NCBI RefSeq assembly: GCF_000203815.1
Contig: NW_004457708.1
Coordinates: 434,001-498,000 of the forward strand
Origin: Cavenderia fasciculata
Taxonomy: Eukaryota > Evosea > Eumycetozoa > Acytosteliales > Cavenderiaceae
DNA length: 64,000 bases
Reading direction: 5' to 3'
In this document: piece by piece, positions 34,438 to 46,053 of the stretch
Layout of the letters: each line of letters begins with the position of its first letter
Numbering within the stretch: position 1 is the stretch's first letter
Position numbers and translations under genes: made by a program
Notes under the pieces: generated by a model
Database searches by the model: none
Told to the model about the DNA's origin: nothing
What the model saw: only the letters and a program-made list of their open reading frames with translations

Positions 34438-35828
34438 TTATTTCCAAAGACAAATCTTTTTATCAAATGAACATGATGCTAACCAACCAAGAGTTGGATG
34501 AATAGTAAGATCACGAATTGATGATGTATGTGATTTTAATTTTGATACAATTTTTTGTGTTGATATATCCCAAACATAAATATTATTATCTTGTGATGTC
34601 TAAAGTAAAAAATAGAAAATGGAAATGGTAAATATAAAATATTCTTTTCTTTTTTCTATTTATATATATTTTTTTCTATTTTTCTATTTCTTACAGAATA
34701 AACAAAATTACCAGATAAATTAAAAGTATTACGAGTAGTAACAAATTCATCATTAAAAGCACCATAGAAATTACGAAGTTGTTGATCACTATGTAACTTG
34801 AAAAGGATTAGACGATTACGATCGGTAGATACCAATAAATATTTTTGATTTGGTGTAATTGAAAATTCCATGGCAGAAAAACTAACATGATCATCACCAT
34901 TTGAATTCATATTATACTTTTCAATTGAGAAATCTTCTGTATCAATATATTGTAAATAATTGGTTTCTCTACATGCTGTAATCACTTTTTTTGAATCCTA
35001 AAAGAAAATAAATAATTAAGTACTTTTTGTTTAATTTGATTTGTTTTTTCTATTTCTTACAGGAGTAAAAATTAAAGATTCTAAATTAAATTGAAATTCA
35101 AATGATTTGATCATATTAAATTGCCATTGATCTTGATTTGATAATGTATAGAGACAAAGAGTTTTATCATAAGAGCAAGTGGCAAATTTGGTTCCACATG
35201 GACTCCATCTAGCACGTACAACATATTTGACATGGTTTTTGAATTGTTGTAATACCTTTCCATCTTTACCATCGTTACTAATCTCCAAGAGAACGGTACT
35301 ACCATCTACAGAACTAGCCAATAAAAGGTTTGGATGGATTGGGTTGAAATCGAGAGAGATAAAAGGAGCCAATGCAAGATCTACAAAGGTATTGAGTACT
35401 TCATAGGTGGCAGCATCGATAACTTTGATAGTCTTGTCAGTTGATGCAGATACTAAAAGAGTACTTTCTTGAATGGCAGCGAATCTAAGAGCAAGGATGT
35501 TTTGAGAGTGAACATGAGTGAGATCCTTTTCAAGAGTGTGTGGGTAGGATACAGTAGAGTCGGCAGCAAACTTTAGATCATCATCTATTTCCGATTCATT
35601 GTCGATTGTCATTCCATTGAGTTGAGCAGATACTTGTAAATCGAGATAGTCATTGTAAATGGTGGTCAATTGACTACCCATCTTTACACAACTTGCATTA
35701 TATGTCTTTCCACTATCTCGTTGTAATGTCTCCAACGATTGTTCAAATCCTCTTTCTTCTAACCATTGACATACCAACATTGTCATTTCATCTCCATCTT
35801 CAACTTCATCTGTAAATAATTTTGACAT
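34438..35828 (-). CDS. LisH and WD40-repeat protein
   Basis: Three exons, 35828-35061, 34997-34695 and 34599-34438 (410 aa). The N terminus has a LisH dimerisation motif (MTMLVCQWLEERGFEQSLETL). From residue 90 on come about six to seven WD-type blades, with SASTDKTIKVID, SSVDGSTVLLEI, WSPCGTKFATCSYDKTLCLY, SQDNNIYVWDIS and, at the very end, ASCSFDKKICLW. This points to a scaffold that dimerises through LisH and binds partners through a propeller. Which complex is unclear; no extra domain separates it from the many LisH-WD40 families. The gene converges on rasS. Exons are all whole codons. Confidence 0.8.
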
Positions 35829-36515
35829 ATTATATATACTTATAAATATTAAAAAGTAAAGAAAAAAAAGAATGTTTCATTTGTTGTTTTTTTCGTCAGA
35901 GAGGTCAGTTGCTCATCCTGGTAAAAAGAATTAATTCTTTTTAATAATCATATTGTTATAATCAACAGAGTCTCAGGAGGAGGTCTATTATTATTGTTTT
36001 TATCACCTTTGAGGTATGTAATACATTATGTATATGATGAATTATTATTATTAATAACAACAATTAACAAGACAAGACTCAACAAATTAAGATCGAAAGA
36101 AAAACGTAAATTTTTAAAAAATTTTAAGAAGTTCGAAAAGCACATCTCATGGATTTTTAGATGAAATTCCCCTCTTTCATTAGAGATTTGATAAAAAATT
36201 AAATTAAATTTCACGCAAGACCCTCTACGACCACAGCAACCTTTTTGTGAACTCGACTTTGACGTTAATCATTTTCTTTATAAATAGTCAAAGGTAAGCT
36301 TTTCTCCTCTTATTATTATAGATTGGTTCTTTTATCAATAAAACAAACAAAAGTTAAACTATATATTAATTTATATATCTCTCCTTACATTCTCTCACCT
36401 CTCACCACAAAACTATTTCATTATAAATATATTCATTCCACTCTTCATTGTATATTCTTTCACATTTACTTTGTACATACAAACAAACATATAAAACAAA
36501 CAAACAAATATAGAA
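35829..36515. promoter_or_regulatory. Divergent promoter, LisH-WD40 / HSP90
   Basis: 687 bp. The half near HSP90 has A/T tracts, ATT repeats, a segment AAGAAGTTCGAAAAG (about 36127) and GAAATTCC near 36165 that recall heat-shock elements without matching the exact 2-nt spacing. The last 150 bp, rich in CAAACAAACA, are probably the HSP90 leader. Confidence 0.4.
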
Positions 36516-38858
36516 ATGGCCGAAGTTGAAAAGTAAGTAATCCTCTCAAACAGAAGGAATAAAGATAGTTATAGAGATAGATGGGTATCTCCTCTTCTCT
36601 CTTGATAGTTATCTCTTTTCCGATTTTTTTTTTTTTTCCTTCTCCGTCGCTAACTTTTTTTTTCTCTTTTTTTTTTTTTTTCCTTCTTCCTATCTTTTTT
36701 AGATTCCAATTCCAAGCTGAAATTAATCAGTTGATGAGTTTAATCATCAATACCTTCTATTCAAACAAGGAGGTATTCTTGAGAGAATTGATTTCTAACG
36801 CATCTGATGTAAGTTCAACAAAACAAAAAAAACCTTTTCCTTCCTCATCTAATCTCTCTTTTCTTTTCCTCCATTTTCTTTTTCATTTTTTAGGCTTTAG
36901 ATAAAATTCGTCATGAATCATTAAGTGAACCAGAAGTATTAGAATCAAAGAAAGAACTTGATATTAAGATTATTCCAGACAAGGAAAACAAGACTTTGAC
37001 TCTTATCGATAGTGGTGTTGGTATGACCAAGACTGATCTCATTAAGAATCTCGGTACCATTGCCCGTTCCGGTACCAAGAACTTTATGGAAAAGTTACAA
37101 AGTGGAGCCGCCGATATTTCCATGATTGGTCAATTTGGTGTTGGTTTCTACTCTGCCTACTTGGTTGCCGACCACGTTGTTGTCCACTCCAAGAACAACT
37201 TGGACGAGCAATACGTATGGGAATCCTCTGCTGGTGGTGAATTCACCGTTGCCCTCGACCACTCTGAACCATTGGGTCGTGGTACCAAGATTGTCTTGCA
37301 CATGAAGGAAGACCAATTGGACTTTTTGGACGAACAAAAGATCAAGAACCTCGTCAAGAAGCACTCTGAATTCATCCAATACCCAATCTCGCTCCTCGTC
37401 ACCAAGGAAACCGAAAAGGAAGTCGACGAAGAAAAGGAAGCCTCATCTGAGGAATCTACCGATGCCAAGGTCGAAGAGATTGACGAAGAAAAGGAAAAGA
37501 AAAAGATCAAGGAAGTCACCAAGGAATGGGATGTCCTCAACAAGACCAAGCCATTGTGGACCAAGAACCCATCTGAAGTCACCAAGGACGAATACAACTC
37601 TTTCTACAAGTCCATCTCCAACGATTGGGAAGAGCCACTCGCCGTCAAGCACTTCTCTGTCGAAGGTAAGCTCGAATTCAAGGCTATCCTCTTTGTACCA
37701 AAGCGTGCTCCATTTGACATGTTTGAAAGCAAGAAGAAGCACAACAACATCAAGTTGTACGTCAAGCGTGTCTTTATCATGGACAACTGTCAAGAAATCA
37801 TCCCAGAGTACTTGAGCTTTGTCCGTGGTATCGTCGACTCTGAAGATCTCCCACTCAACATTTCCAGAGAGACCCTCCAACAAAACAAGATCCTCAAGGT
37901 CATTCGTAACAACCTCGTCAAGAAGTGTCTCGAATTGTTCAACGAAATCGCCGAAAACAAGGACGATTTCAAGAAGTTCTATGAAGCCTTTGCCAAGAAC
38001 CTCAAGCTTGGTGTCCACGAAGACGCTCAAAACCGTGAAAAGTTGGCCGAACTCCTCCGTTACAACACCTCCAAGTCTGGTGACGACTGGACCACTCTCC
38101 GTGAATACATTGCCCGTATGAAGGAAGGTCAAAAGGAAATCTACTACATTACTGGTGAAAGCCGCAAGACTGTTGAAAGCTCTCCATTCATGGAAGCCTT
38201 CAAGAAGCGTGGTCTCGAAGTCCTCTACATGGTCGACCCAATCGACGAATACTCTGTCACCCAACTCAAGGAATTCGACGGTCACAAGCTCGTCTCGATC
38301 ACCAAGGAAGGTCTCAAGTTGGAGGAAACCGAAGACGAAAAGAAAAAGGCTGAAGAAGACAAGGCTGCCAACGAGAACCTCATCAAGCAAGTCAAGGAAG
38401 TCCTCGGCGACAAGGTCGAAAAGGTTGTTCTCTCTAACCGTATCGTCACCTCTCCATGTGTCCTCGTCACCTCTGAATTTGGTTGGTCTGCCAACATGGA
38501 ACGTATCATGAAGGCTCAAGCTCTCCGTGATAACTCCATGTCCACCTACATGACCTCCAAAAAGACCCTCGAACTCAACCCAGATCACCCAATCATCATT
38601 GAACTCCGTAAAAAGGTCAACGAAAAGGCAAAGACTTTCAAGGACTTTGTCTATCTCCTTTACGAGACTGCTCTCCTTACCTCTGGTTTCTCCCTCGAAG
38701 ATCCAAACTCCTTTGCTACCCGTATTCATCGTATGATCAAGTTGGGTCTCTCTATCCAAGACGACTCCAACGTTGCTGATGAAACTACCACCACCTCTGA
38801 TGATCTCCCACCAATGGAAGAAACCACCGGTGAATCTCAAATGGAACAAGTCGACTAA
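36516..38858 (+). CDS. hspD: Cytosolic HSP90 chaperone
   Basis: Three exons: a tiny first exon 36516-36532 (17 nt), 36703-36808 and 36894-38858, giving 695 aa. ATP-dependent dimeric chaperone for kinases and other clients. Seen: [34 protein letters not shown] (ATPase Glu/Asn), [22 protein letters not shown], a charged linker at about 215-265, the middle-domain block with [11 protein letters not shown] and the catalytic Arg, and the C-terminal MEQVD, a slight variant of the MEEVD TPR-docking motif. The absence of a signal peptide and of KDEL marks the cytosolic form. Codon use is strongly biased to C-ending codons, which also creates long antisense reading frames that should be ignored. Confidence 0.96.
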
Positions 38859-39097
38859 ATAATAAAATAAATTAATTCAACTTGAATTTATTAAATATAA
38901 ATATAAATATAAATATAAATAGAGATAGAAATAGTATTACTAGTACAATGATACTACTATATTTAGTGTTTTGTAGTTTTATGATTATATTGTTTGTGAA
39001 TTCAAACCACACTACTGTTTTTCCTATTTTAGGTTGATTTTTTATTTTTATTTTACCCCCTTCCAAAACAAGATAGGTAGACCGTTTTTCGTATCCA

Positions 39098-39129
<32 letters not shown>

Positions 39130-39193
39130 TACTGTCTATTATTACCTAAATATTTCAAACGTACCATACTATTTATATTATATATATTTATTT
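38859..39193. other. Intergenic region after HSP90
   Basis: 335 bp with AATAAA-like signals directly after the stop, an ATAAAT hexanucleotide run (38893-38920) and a TGAT repeat (near 39105-39125). Nothing else is visible. Confidence 0.45.
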
Positions 39194-41089
39194 ATGATTC
39201 TATTTTTATTTATTACTAAAATGATATTTAATAATTTAATTTATAGAGAAATATTAAATCATTTATTATTATCATTTCAATCACCAATAACATTAAAAGT
39301 TTTAAATTTTAATTTTTTATCAACATTTAAATTAATATCAAAAGATTGGAATGAAAAGATATTACCATTTTTAAGACCAATATCAATTACTTTGATTGAT
39401 TTTAATCATCATCAATGTTTTTCTTTTTTATCAGATTTAAATTTAAATAGAATTGATTTATTTTGTTTTAAAAAGATTAAAAAAGATCAACAACCATTTA
39501 ATATTAATAATGAAATGATAGAGTTTAAACATTTAAAAAGATTATTTTTAGATTTAAATTGTTTTACTCTTTCCAATCATAGTATCATATGTAATTTGGA
39601 AGAATTAAAATTAAAATTTAAACCACTTTCAAATTGGAATCATCCCATCGATGATCGATTATTTCATTCAATCTTTGATTATTTTGGTCAATTGGTGTCA
39701 TTGGATTTATCTGATAATAGGTTGGGTCCTGAATTATTACAAGATAAATTAATGATAGTATTTGGAAGCAATGTTGAACATTTAAATTTGGCTGGTAATA
39801 GTTTAGGTGGTGAATTGATTGAAAAGATTGGTTTAATACTGTCAACAAATTGTACTTGTAAATGGATTAATCTATCAAGAAATGAAATTCAATTAAAGAT
39901 TGGTCCATTTTTAAAACATTTGGAAAAGAATAATACATTGGAATATTTGGATATTGGAGAGAATTTTATACATCATCATGGTTATTTTATATCATACTAT
40001 TTGTATTTTAAAAGCCAACAAAGACAGACATGTTCACTCAAAACTTTAATTGCAGGATCGAATAATATACCACCAGATCAAATCATTCCAATCATTGTAG
40101 CATCTGCTCAATGTAAATTATCTCATCTATCATTAATTGAAACAATGTCAATTGATTCGAGTTTATTACCCAGTCTTGTATATGGTAAAGGATGTTTTGA
40201 AGGTCTTGAATCTTTAGAGTTATCAATGTGTACATCTGGTATTGATGCAATGGATGAATTAATGATTAATCATCTTGTTTCAAATTTGACATTCAAATCT
40301 TTGGATATTTCATTTTCACAACTTGAACCAAATTTACAACCAAAGATGGCAAAAATATTAAGTTTAAACAAATCAATCAATCATTTAAATCTTGGTTATT
40401 CATTTTCAAAAGATTCAAATAATAGTTTTGGATGTATAGAATTTACAAAAGAATTAATATTTAATCATTCATTGGTTAGTTTGGATTTATCTGGTAATGG
40501 TTTGGAACCAGAAGATGGTGCAATGATTGGTGTTTGGTTGGATAATAATAAATCATTGATTGAATTAAAGTTACAAGGAAATAATCTTGGTGGTGGTAAT
40601 GGCGGAAAAGGAATCGGTAGAATATTTCAATCTTTAATATTAAATAATTCAACCTTAAAAAGTTTAGATTTAAAATCAAATAATATATCAAAACTAGACT
40701 CTAATCTAATATATGATTTGTTAACTCTAAATACATCTCTTTTGTGGTTATCAATGAAATCAAATGATTTAGGATTCGATGAAAAACAATCAATTGAATG
40801 GATAAATGGAATATCAAAAAATAGATCATTAACCTATTTAGATTTATCAATTAATAATTTTGATCATTTCTTTCAACTCCTTTTAATGCAATCAATTAAA
40901 GATAATAATAATAATAATAATAATATTCTATCATCACTTTATTTAAATAATAATATTAATTTAATTAATCAATTTAATAATATTAAGCCTTCAACAAATC
41001 AAAAGAAACAATCTTCATCATCATCATCATCATCATCATCTTTATCAAAAGTTTCATTTATACATAAATTTATTAAATTAATTAAATAA
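39194..41089 (+). CDS. Leucine-rich repeat protein (ribonuclease-inhibitor type)
   Basis: Single exon, 631 aa from the first ATG; a second Met 11 codons in is also possible and starts an F-box-like helix (NNLIYREILNHLLLSF). After an N-terminal helical region, long RI-type leucine-rich repeats run to about residue 570: LVSLDLSDNRLGPELLQ, VEHLNLAGNSLGGELIEKI, LEYLDIGENFIHHHG, LVSLDLSGNGLEPEDGAMI, LIELKLQGNNLGGG, LKSLDLKSNNISKLDS, LTYLDLSINNFDHF. It ends with Asn and Ser runs and a basic helix. LRR horseshoes bind protein partners. The N terminus suggests a possible F-box, which would make it an SCF substrate adaptor, but that is inference. Codon use is strongly A/T-ending, unlike its HSP90 neighbour. 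Confidence 0.8.
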   Translation: MILFLFITKMIFNNLIYREILNHLLLSFQSPITLKVLNFNFLSTFKLISKDWNEKILPFLRPISITLIDFNHHQCFSFLSDLNLNRIDLFCFKKIKKDQQPFNINNEMIEFKHLKRLFLDLNCFTLSNHSIICNLEELKLKFKPLSNWNHPIDDRLFHSIFDYFGQLVSLDLSDNRLGPELLQDKLMIVFGSNVEHLNLAGNSLGGELIEKIGLILSTNCTCKWINLSRNEIQLKIGPFLKHLEKNNTLEYLDIGENFIHHHGYFISYYLYFKSQQRQTCSLKTLIAGSNNIPPDQIIPIIVASAQCKLSHLSLIETMSIDSSLLPSLVYGKGCFEGLESLELSMCTSGIDAMDELMINHLVSNLTFKSLDISFSQLEPNLQPKMAKILSLNKSINHLNLGYSFSKDSNNSFGCIEFTKELIFNHSLVSLDLSGNGLEPEDGAMIGVWLDNNKSLIELKLQGNNLGGGNGGKGIGRIFQSLILNNSTLKSLDLKSNNISKLDSNLIYDLLTLNTSLLWLSMKSNDLGFDEKQSIEWINGISKNRSLTYLDLSINNFDHFFQLLLMQSIKDNNNNNNNILSSLYLNNNINLINQFNNIKPSTNQKKQSSSSSSSSSSLSKVSFIHKFIKLIK

Positions 41090-41106
41090 ATATTTCTTTA
41101 CTAGGT

Positions 41107-41664
41107 TTATAATAGTTTAACATATAAATCTCCATAGGATTCACTATTTGATGAAGTTTTTACCATATGACCAGAAGAGTTGAGAGCATTGTATGAATGA
41201 TACCAAATGTCCTTGTTGGTGTTATCATCAGTTCCACGATACCAACCAGCGAAACCATATTGAAAATCAGTAGCATTATCACCCATTACATATGGTTTCT
41301 TGTGAGTGATTCTTAAACCTCTATTCCAAGTTGATACGACAAGTGATTCAATTGATTTTGTATTGTATGAACTACCATACTTGTATTTGGTGACTGGATA
41401 CTTTTCCATAACAGAGTCGATATCTTTAACGGTGCCAACCTTTTTCCAACCTCTTTCTACTGGTGGAATGGGAGTTTGACCTTGTTCGTCAATGACACCT
41501 CTAACATATTCATCGATTCTATTCAAATAGATATACTTTTCAAACAATTTGGTGTCAATGTGTAGTAAAACATACTTTCTCTGAGCATCTGTTGCCACAT
41601 TATTAAACACATTACTTTCTTTTAATGCATTCAAGTGTTGTTGATCTATTCCTTGTGCTATCAT
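41107..41664 (-). CDS. Unrecognised 185-aa protein
   Basis: Single exon, 185 aa. No family recognised. No signal peptide or membrane segment is visible. The C-terminal half is rich in aromatic and Gly residues (YGFAGWYRGTDD, IWYHSYNAL), suggesting a compact beta-rich fold; the N-terminal third is helical and charged. Base composition and codon use are ordinary for a real gene in this window. The stop lies 17 bp from the end of the convergent LRR gene, so their 3' UTRs must overlap. Confidence 0.75.
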   Translation of the reverse strand: MIAQGIDQQHLNALKESNVFNNVATDAQRKYVLLHIDTKLFEKYIYLNRIDEYVRGVIDEQGQTPIPPVERGWKKVGTVKDIDSVMEKYPVTKYKYGSSYNTKSIESLVVSTWNRGLRITHKKPYVMGDNATDFQYGFAGWYRGTDDNTNKDIWYHSYNALNSSGHMVKTSSNSESYGDLYVKLL

Positions 41665-42074
41665 TATTAAATATTATTATTATTTGTTTAAAGTGAAATG
41701 ATTGTTTGACATGCTTCATTATATAAACATCAGTAGAGTATTATTTATTCAAGTATAGCTGCCCCCCTTCTAAATAATCAAATATTCAAGATTAAACAAA
41801 GATCAAAGATTAAATTTTCAAACAATGAATGGTGGGAGGGTTGGCTTTTCTATTTTTTCGTTATTATTGTTCTATTTCAAGGGATAAAGAACAATCACGC
41901 TTTTAATGTTTAAACATGTCAACAATGGTATTAATCGGTCGAGAGATGGTTGACAATGACCGACGCTTGTAATATCAATCATCGACTCTATTCCCCCCTC
42001 TGGGATGCAATATGAATATAAACAGACACTATCGTCCCATGTTTAATCACTTTCAATAGTCTCTTAATTCAAAC
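41665..42074. promoter_or_regulatory. Divergent promoter between two unrecognised genes
   Basis: 410 bp. Contains two short C-runs (GCCCCCC at 41760 and CCCCCC near 41993), unusual in this A/T-rich genome, and A/T-rich DNA between. G/C-rich boxes near dictyostelid genes can act as developmental promoter elements, but no specific site is proven. Confidence 0.4.
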
Positions 42075-44044
42075 ATGCAACTCAATCAAAGTGTTAATGA
42101 AATCTTGAATAGATTATCTAAAAAGAGTGTAGATGATATCAACTTCAACTCATCATCATCAATTCAACACTCTACACTACTAGATCTACTTTGCAAGGAA
42201 AAGGGAATCAATAAGAATTGGTCATTTGAAGCATGTATTACTCACAATGCCTTTCAAAATTATATCATTGATCCACTTCCCAATATTATCTATTGTACAA
42301 ACAATTTTAAATGTAAATATTAATATTAATAATATAATACAATAGAGATCTAAAAAAGAATCAAATACACTTATTTATTTATTTTTTTTTTTTTTTATAT
42401 TCTAGTACCAATGTTATCATTTGATATTGAATCAAAACTATCAAATTTAGGTAATGATTTAACATTCAATTTTCAAGATTTATTTAAAGGGACAAGTAAA
42501 CCAACATTGATTGATTTATTTAATAGATCAAGTGGTTTATTTGTATGGTATAATAATATTAAATATGTTATTGTTATCAAGAGTGATCCAATTGTCAAAA
42601 GAATCTCACCACTTTTGGATTGGATTCAAATTCAACTTGGTATCATTCAACAGTCAGGTACAGGCACCACCACCGCCGCCACCACCACCACTGCATCTAT
42701 TCGTACATCTGATGGTATTAGTTCATCTTTTAATCCTCTTATTCTTCCATCGATTGTTATTACTCCACCACCATCACCAACTAACAAGTTGAGATCAAAA
42801 AGATCACATGCTCGTACATCTTCATTTTCAAGATCATCAAAGGCAACCAACACTACTACCACAACTACAACAACTACCAATCAATCAACTATCAATTCAA
42901 CTACCAATTCAATTAATTCAATGATTTATTTATTTGGAAAAGATCAATTCAAGAATGGATTTATTCCATTGGCAATGCCAGTTGGTTTTCAATATGTTGT
43001 ATTTGAATTCCTTGTCAAACATTGTTCTTTTGATAGTCAAGGTGAATTGGTTATTCCAACTGAACTACTAGGTTCATTTTTAGAGACTGATCAACTTTTA
43101 TATCGTGTTGACAAGGATACAAAGAAACAAGTGAAAAAGTTTCTAAGAGGTTTGACCAACACTATCTATCCATCATCAAGTCTTGCTCACTATCGTAAAA
43201 GATATCATCCAATCAATCATCTTGTCCAACACTCTATTAGTAATGATTCTTGGTCTGTTGCACTTGGTCAATGTTTTGATACTCCAAATGTAGTTTCATT
43301 TGCCAGACAATCAACTAATCTCGATAGTCGTGCCATCAATGATCAAGTATCTGCTACTCGCTTAACTTTTAAATCTACCAAGTATTCTTCATTATTCTCT
43401 CAAATGGCTCATTCCAACGTTGATCAAGATCATTCAAATTGTATGTAAATCTAAAAAAAAAGAAGAAGAAGAAAAAGAAGAAGAATTTATTTTTTAATTA
43501 ATTTAATTTTAATAATTTAGTTGTAATTATAAATTCGATCGATGAATATTGCAAGACATTTGATAAATTTATCATTTCATGTACTCAAATTTCAAGAATT
43601 GTTAGAGATGAAAGTTTATTACCTAATTTGTTGGAATATGGTAATAACAAGGGATGTGGTATTGTTGTTTTATTTCCACCTATTGAACTTATCATTCATT
43701 ACATTACCCAACAAGATGAACCACTTGATGATATCCTTTTATCTTGTATCAATAATATAAGAAATCATTGTGGTCAATCATCACTTTTACCATCATTCAA
43801 GAATCAACATCCAGTTTTATTTAAAGATTATGTCGATTATCTCAAGGCTGCTATTGGTCAACCAGAACCAATCAATCCAAATTCAATCAACCTAATTGAT
43901 ATCTCTGAAAGATTCAATTCATTATTTTGGTTTCCAACTGTGATTACTTTGGAAAACCTACCATTCTTTATGACTAGTGTTATTCTTGATGATGAATTAT
44001 CTAGTGATGAAGGAATCAATGACATTTATTCAGATGATGATTAA
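42075..44044 (+). CDS. Unrecognised 598-aa protein with a relic paralogue at 56 kb
   Basis: Three exons, 42075-42312, 42406-43440 and 43521-44044 (598 aa). I recognise no known family. A Thr/Ala/Ser/Asn-rich low-complexity insert at about 165-245 splits the protein. The best-structured part, residues 250-330 (KNGFIPLAMPVGFQYVVFEF, then ELLGSFLETDQLL), has a recognisable but decayed counterpart at 56367-56640, and the segment KYVIVIKSDPIVKR with the following helix has one at about 56150-56240. This shows the gene belongs to a small, expanding and decaying family. The C terminus is acidic. No membrane segment or signal peptide is seen. Confidence 0.8.
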
Positions 44045-44078
44045 AATTAATAAATAAATAATTTATTTTATTTTATTG

Positions 44079-44190
44079 TTAATTTAAAAAAATACTTTTT
44101 GCTTTAATATTAGTTGATTCAATGTTTTCTAAAGTTTTACAATATCGAACATAATTTGTAATTGAATGGATACTAGTTTTTTTACTGATA
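44079..44190 (-). pseudogene. Truncated copy of the 3' end of the ankyrin gene
   Basis: The minus-strand translation ending SIHSITNYVRYCKTLENIES...KAKSIFLN is almost the same as the last 36 residues of the ankyrin-repeat protein at 46054-46170, and the DNA is also nearly identical, including the flanking A/T-rich 3' sequence. Upstream of it there is no ankyrin coding sequence. It is a truncated duplicate lying on the far side of the F-box-like gene. Confidence 0.85.
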
Positions 44191-44434
44191 GGCTGGTTGG
44201 TGGTGGGTGACCAGCAGTGGTTTGTAACCCTTTCATCAACCACTTTATGGTGTTGATGATCAAAAAATTTGATCAATGAGATAGTGTATCATATTGAATT
44301 TTTCCCACCCTTTCATTCACATTCTTGATGGGTTCAGGAATCTCCCTCTCTATTTATTTATTTATTTATTTAATTGTATTATACACACCCCTTTTTATTT
44401 ATTTTAAAAACCTATATATTTCAATATCTTTAAT
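44191..44434. other. Spacer upstream of the F-box-like gene
   Basis: Contains a short GC-rich segment (44178-44225) with a possible GCTGGT/ACCAGC stem, a TTTA repeat (44350-44375) and A/T-rich leader. No gene is seen. Confidence 0.35.
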
Positions 44435-46012
44435 ATGGATATAGTTATTCAAAGGAAAATATTAGATTATTGTTACTCTTTGGATGGATTTATCATTTGC
44501 ATCGCACAAGAACAAAAGTGGTGGAGAATTCATTTACTAGTAGTCTGCAAAAGTTGGTTCAACTATATTAGAGAAAACTTGGTCACCTTTTTCGACTACA
44601 ATAAGGTAAACAATTTAAAACATTCTCTATGTTCAAAATGGTCTCTTTTCAACCATTCAATTCCTGAATCAGCAACACTGGCAAGTGATTCAATCGAGGA
44701 GATTTATTTATTAAAGAATTATAACCTTTTAAATAACTATTTTGGATCACTAAAAGATATTAGATATCATGAAACATTATCATCTCCAGCAGCAGGAGAA
44801 CCATATTTTGATTTCCTACTGTCAAATCAATCAAATATTACTGAATTATCAATTACATCTCAAAAAACTATGGTAATACATCATACAATGAAAAAATAAC
44901 CTTATCTAACAATCAATCACCATCCTTTTTCTATTCTTTAGGAATCTTCACCAATTTTAGATTATATCATGAAAAAATCAATTGAATTTCCAAGTTTAGA
45001 AACCTTTTATCTTTGTCTAAATGATAAACTAGATTATCGTAGATTGGAAGGATTACAAATGCCTAGGTTAAAAGAGTTTGGAATGATAACTAATAATGAT
45101 GTAAATCAAGATGTTTTTATTGGTTTTAATCAATTGGTTGGTGATAAATGGAAACAAACTTTGGAAAATCTATCATTGACGGTCAATAGCTATGATTTTA
45201 CAGACTCTTTTACAATCGAAACTAGTTTAAAGATTTGGAAAAGAATGCCAAAGTTGAAAGGTTTGGTACTACTTCAAATGGTCACAATGGATGATGGTTA
45301 TGAATTCTATAACTTTAATAATGTGAATGAAGCAAATTCTTTTCTGGAATTGGGTCTCTCTGATTTGAGGTTGCCAGAACCATCAATAGAATTTCTAGAG
45401 GTATTGGTTGCTTCTCCAAAATTGGAAAAACTCTTTTTAAACTATCGAATCGATCAACCGTTCACCAAAATCAATACCTCGTCGTTATGTTTCCTATCGT
45501 TGTATGATCAATATAAAATGCCATTCAATAATATCCAACCATTATTGCAGGGTTTAGAAATATTGGATTTACAATCATGTGATTTGGATTTAGTGGAACA
45601 GTTTCTTGGATTTGACGGAGGGTTAAGAGTTTCAAATGTTTCCATTGTTTTTGAATTCAAATCGATCAAAGATCAACAACAAGATAAAACATTGAAATGT
45701 TTACAGATTGTAAATCTACTTTTTAACAATTGCAAGTTCCTCAAACTATTGGATTTAAAATTCTTTATGTCTCCAGATACATTACTGTCTTTAATTTACG
45801 AAAAAATGTCCAATCATTGCAGTCTCCAGTTGATGAACACTTCATTTTACATATTCAATGTTGGAGAAGAAGGGGAATACCTAGATGGTGAAATCAACGA
45901 TAAACAATGGAATCAAATGTCTCAACAAATACGAACCAATTATTATCCAAATCTATTGTCTTGGACTCAAGGTAAAGGATTTATATCTACAATTTTTACT
46001 AAAAATATTTAA
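44435..46012 (+). CDS. F-box-like / leucine-rich protein
   Basis: Two exons, 44435-44872 and 44942-46012 (502 aa). The N terminus (MDIVIQRKILDYC, then WWRIHLLVVCKSWFNYIREN) has the helix pattern and the CKSW motif of dictyostelid F-box-like domains. The rest consists of irregular leucine-rich strands (FYLCLNDKL, LENLSLTVNSYDF, LKGLVLLQM, LEKLFLNYRI, LEILDLQSCDLD), as in the many F-box/LRR proteins of this group that act as SCF adaptors. Substrate unknown. It is flanked on both sides by copies of the ankyrin gene's 3' end, so it lies within a locally duplicated block. Confidence 0.65.
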
Positions 46013-46053
46013 ATATAAAAATAAATAATAAATAATTAATTTATTTTATTTTG

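Noticed and set aside
36120-36175. Heat-shock-element-like GAA/TTC groups upstream of HSP90
   Set aside because: Spacing between GAA and TTC is 0 or 1 nt rather than 2, so they do not match the nGAAnnTTCnnGAAn consensus.
37443-38849. 468-codon open frame on the minus strand inside HSP90
   Set aside because: It is an antisense shadow caused by the strong C-ending codon bias of HSP90; the + strand protein is unambiguous. Similar shadows occur in rpl8 (54854-55477).
44178-44225. GC-rich hairpin GCTGGT/ACCAGC as a small RNA
   Set aside because: Only one short stem and no terminator or promoter-like sequence.
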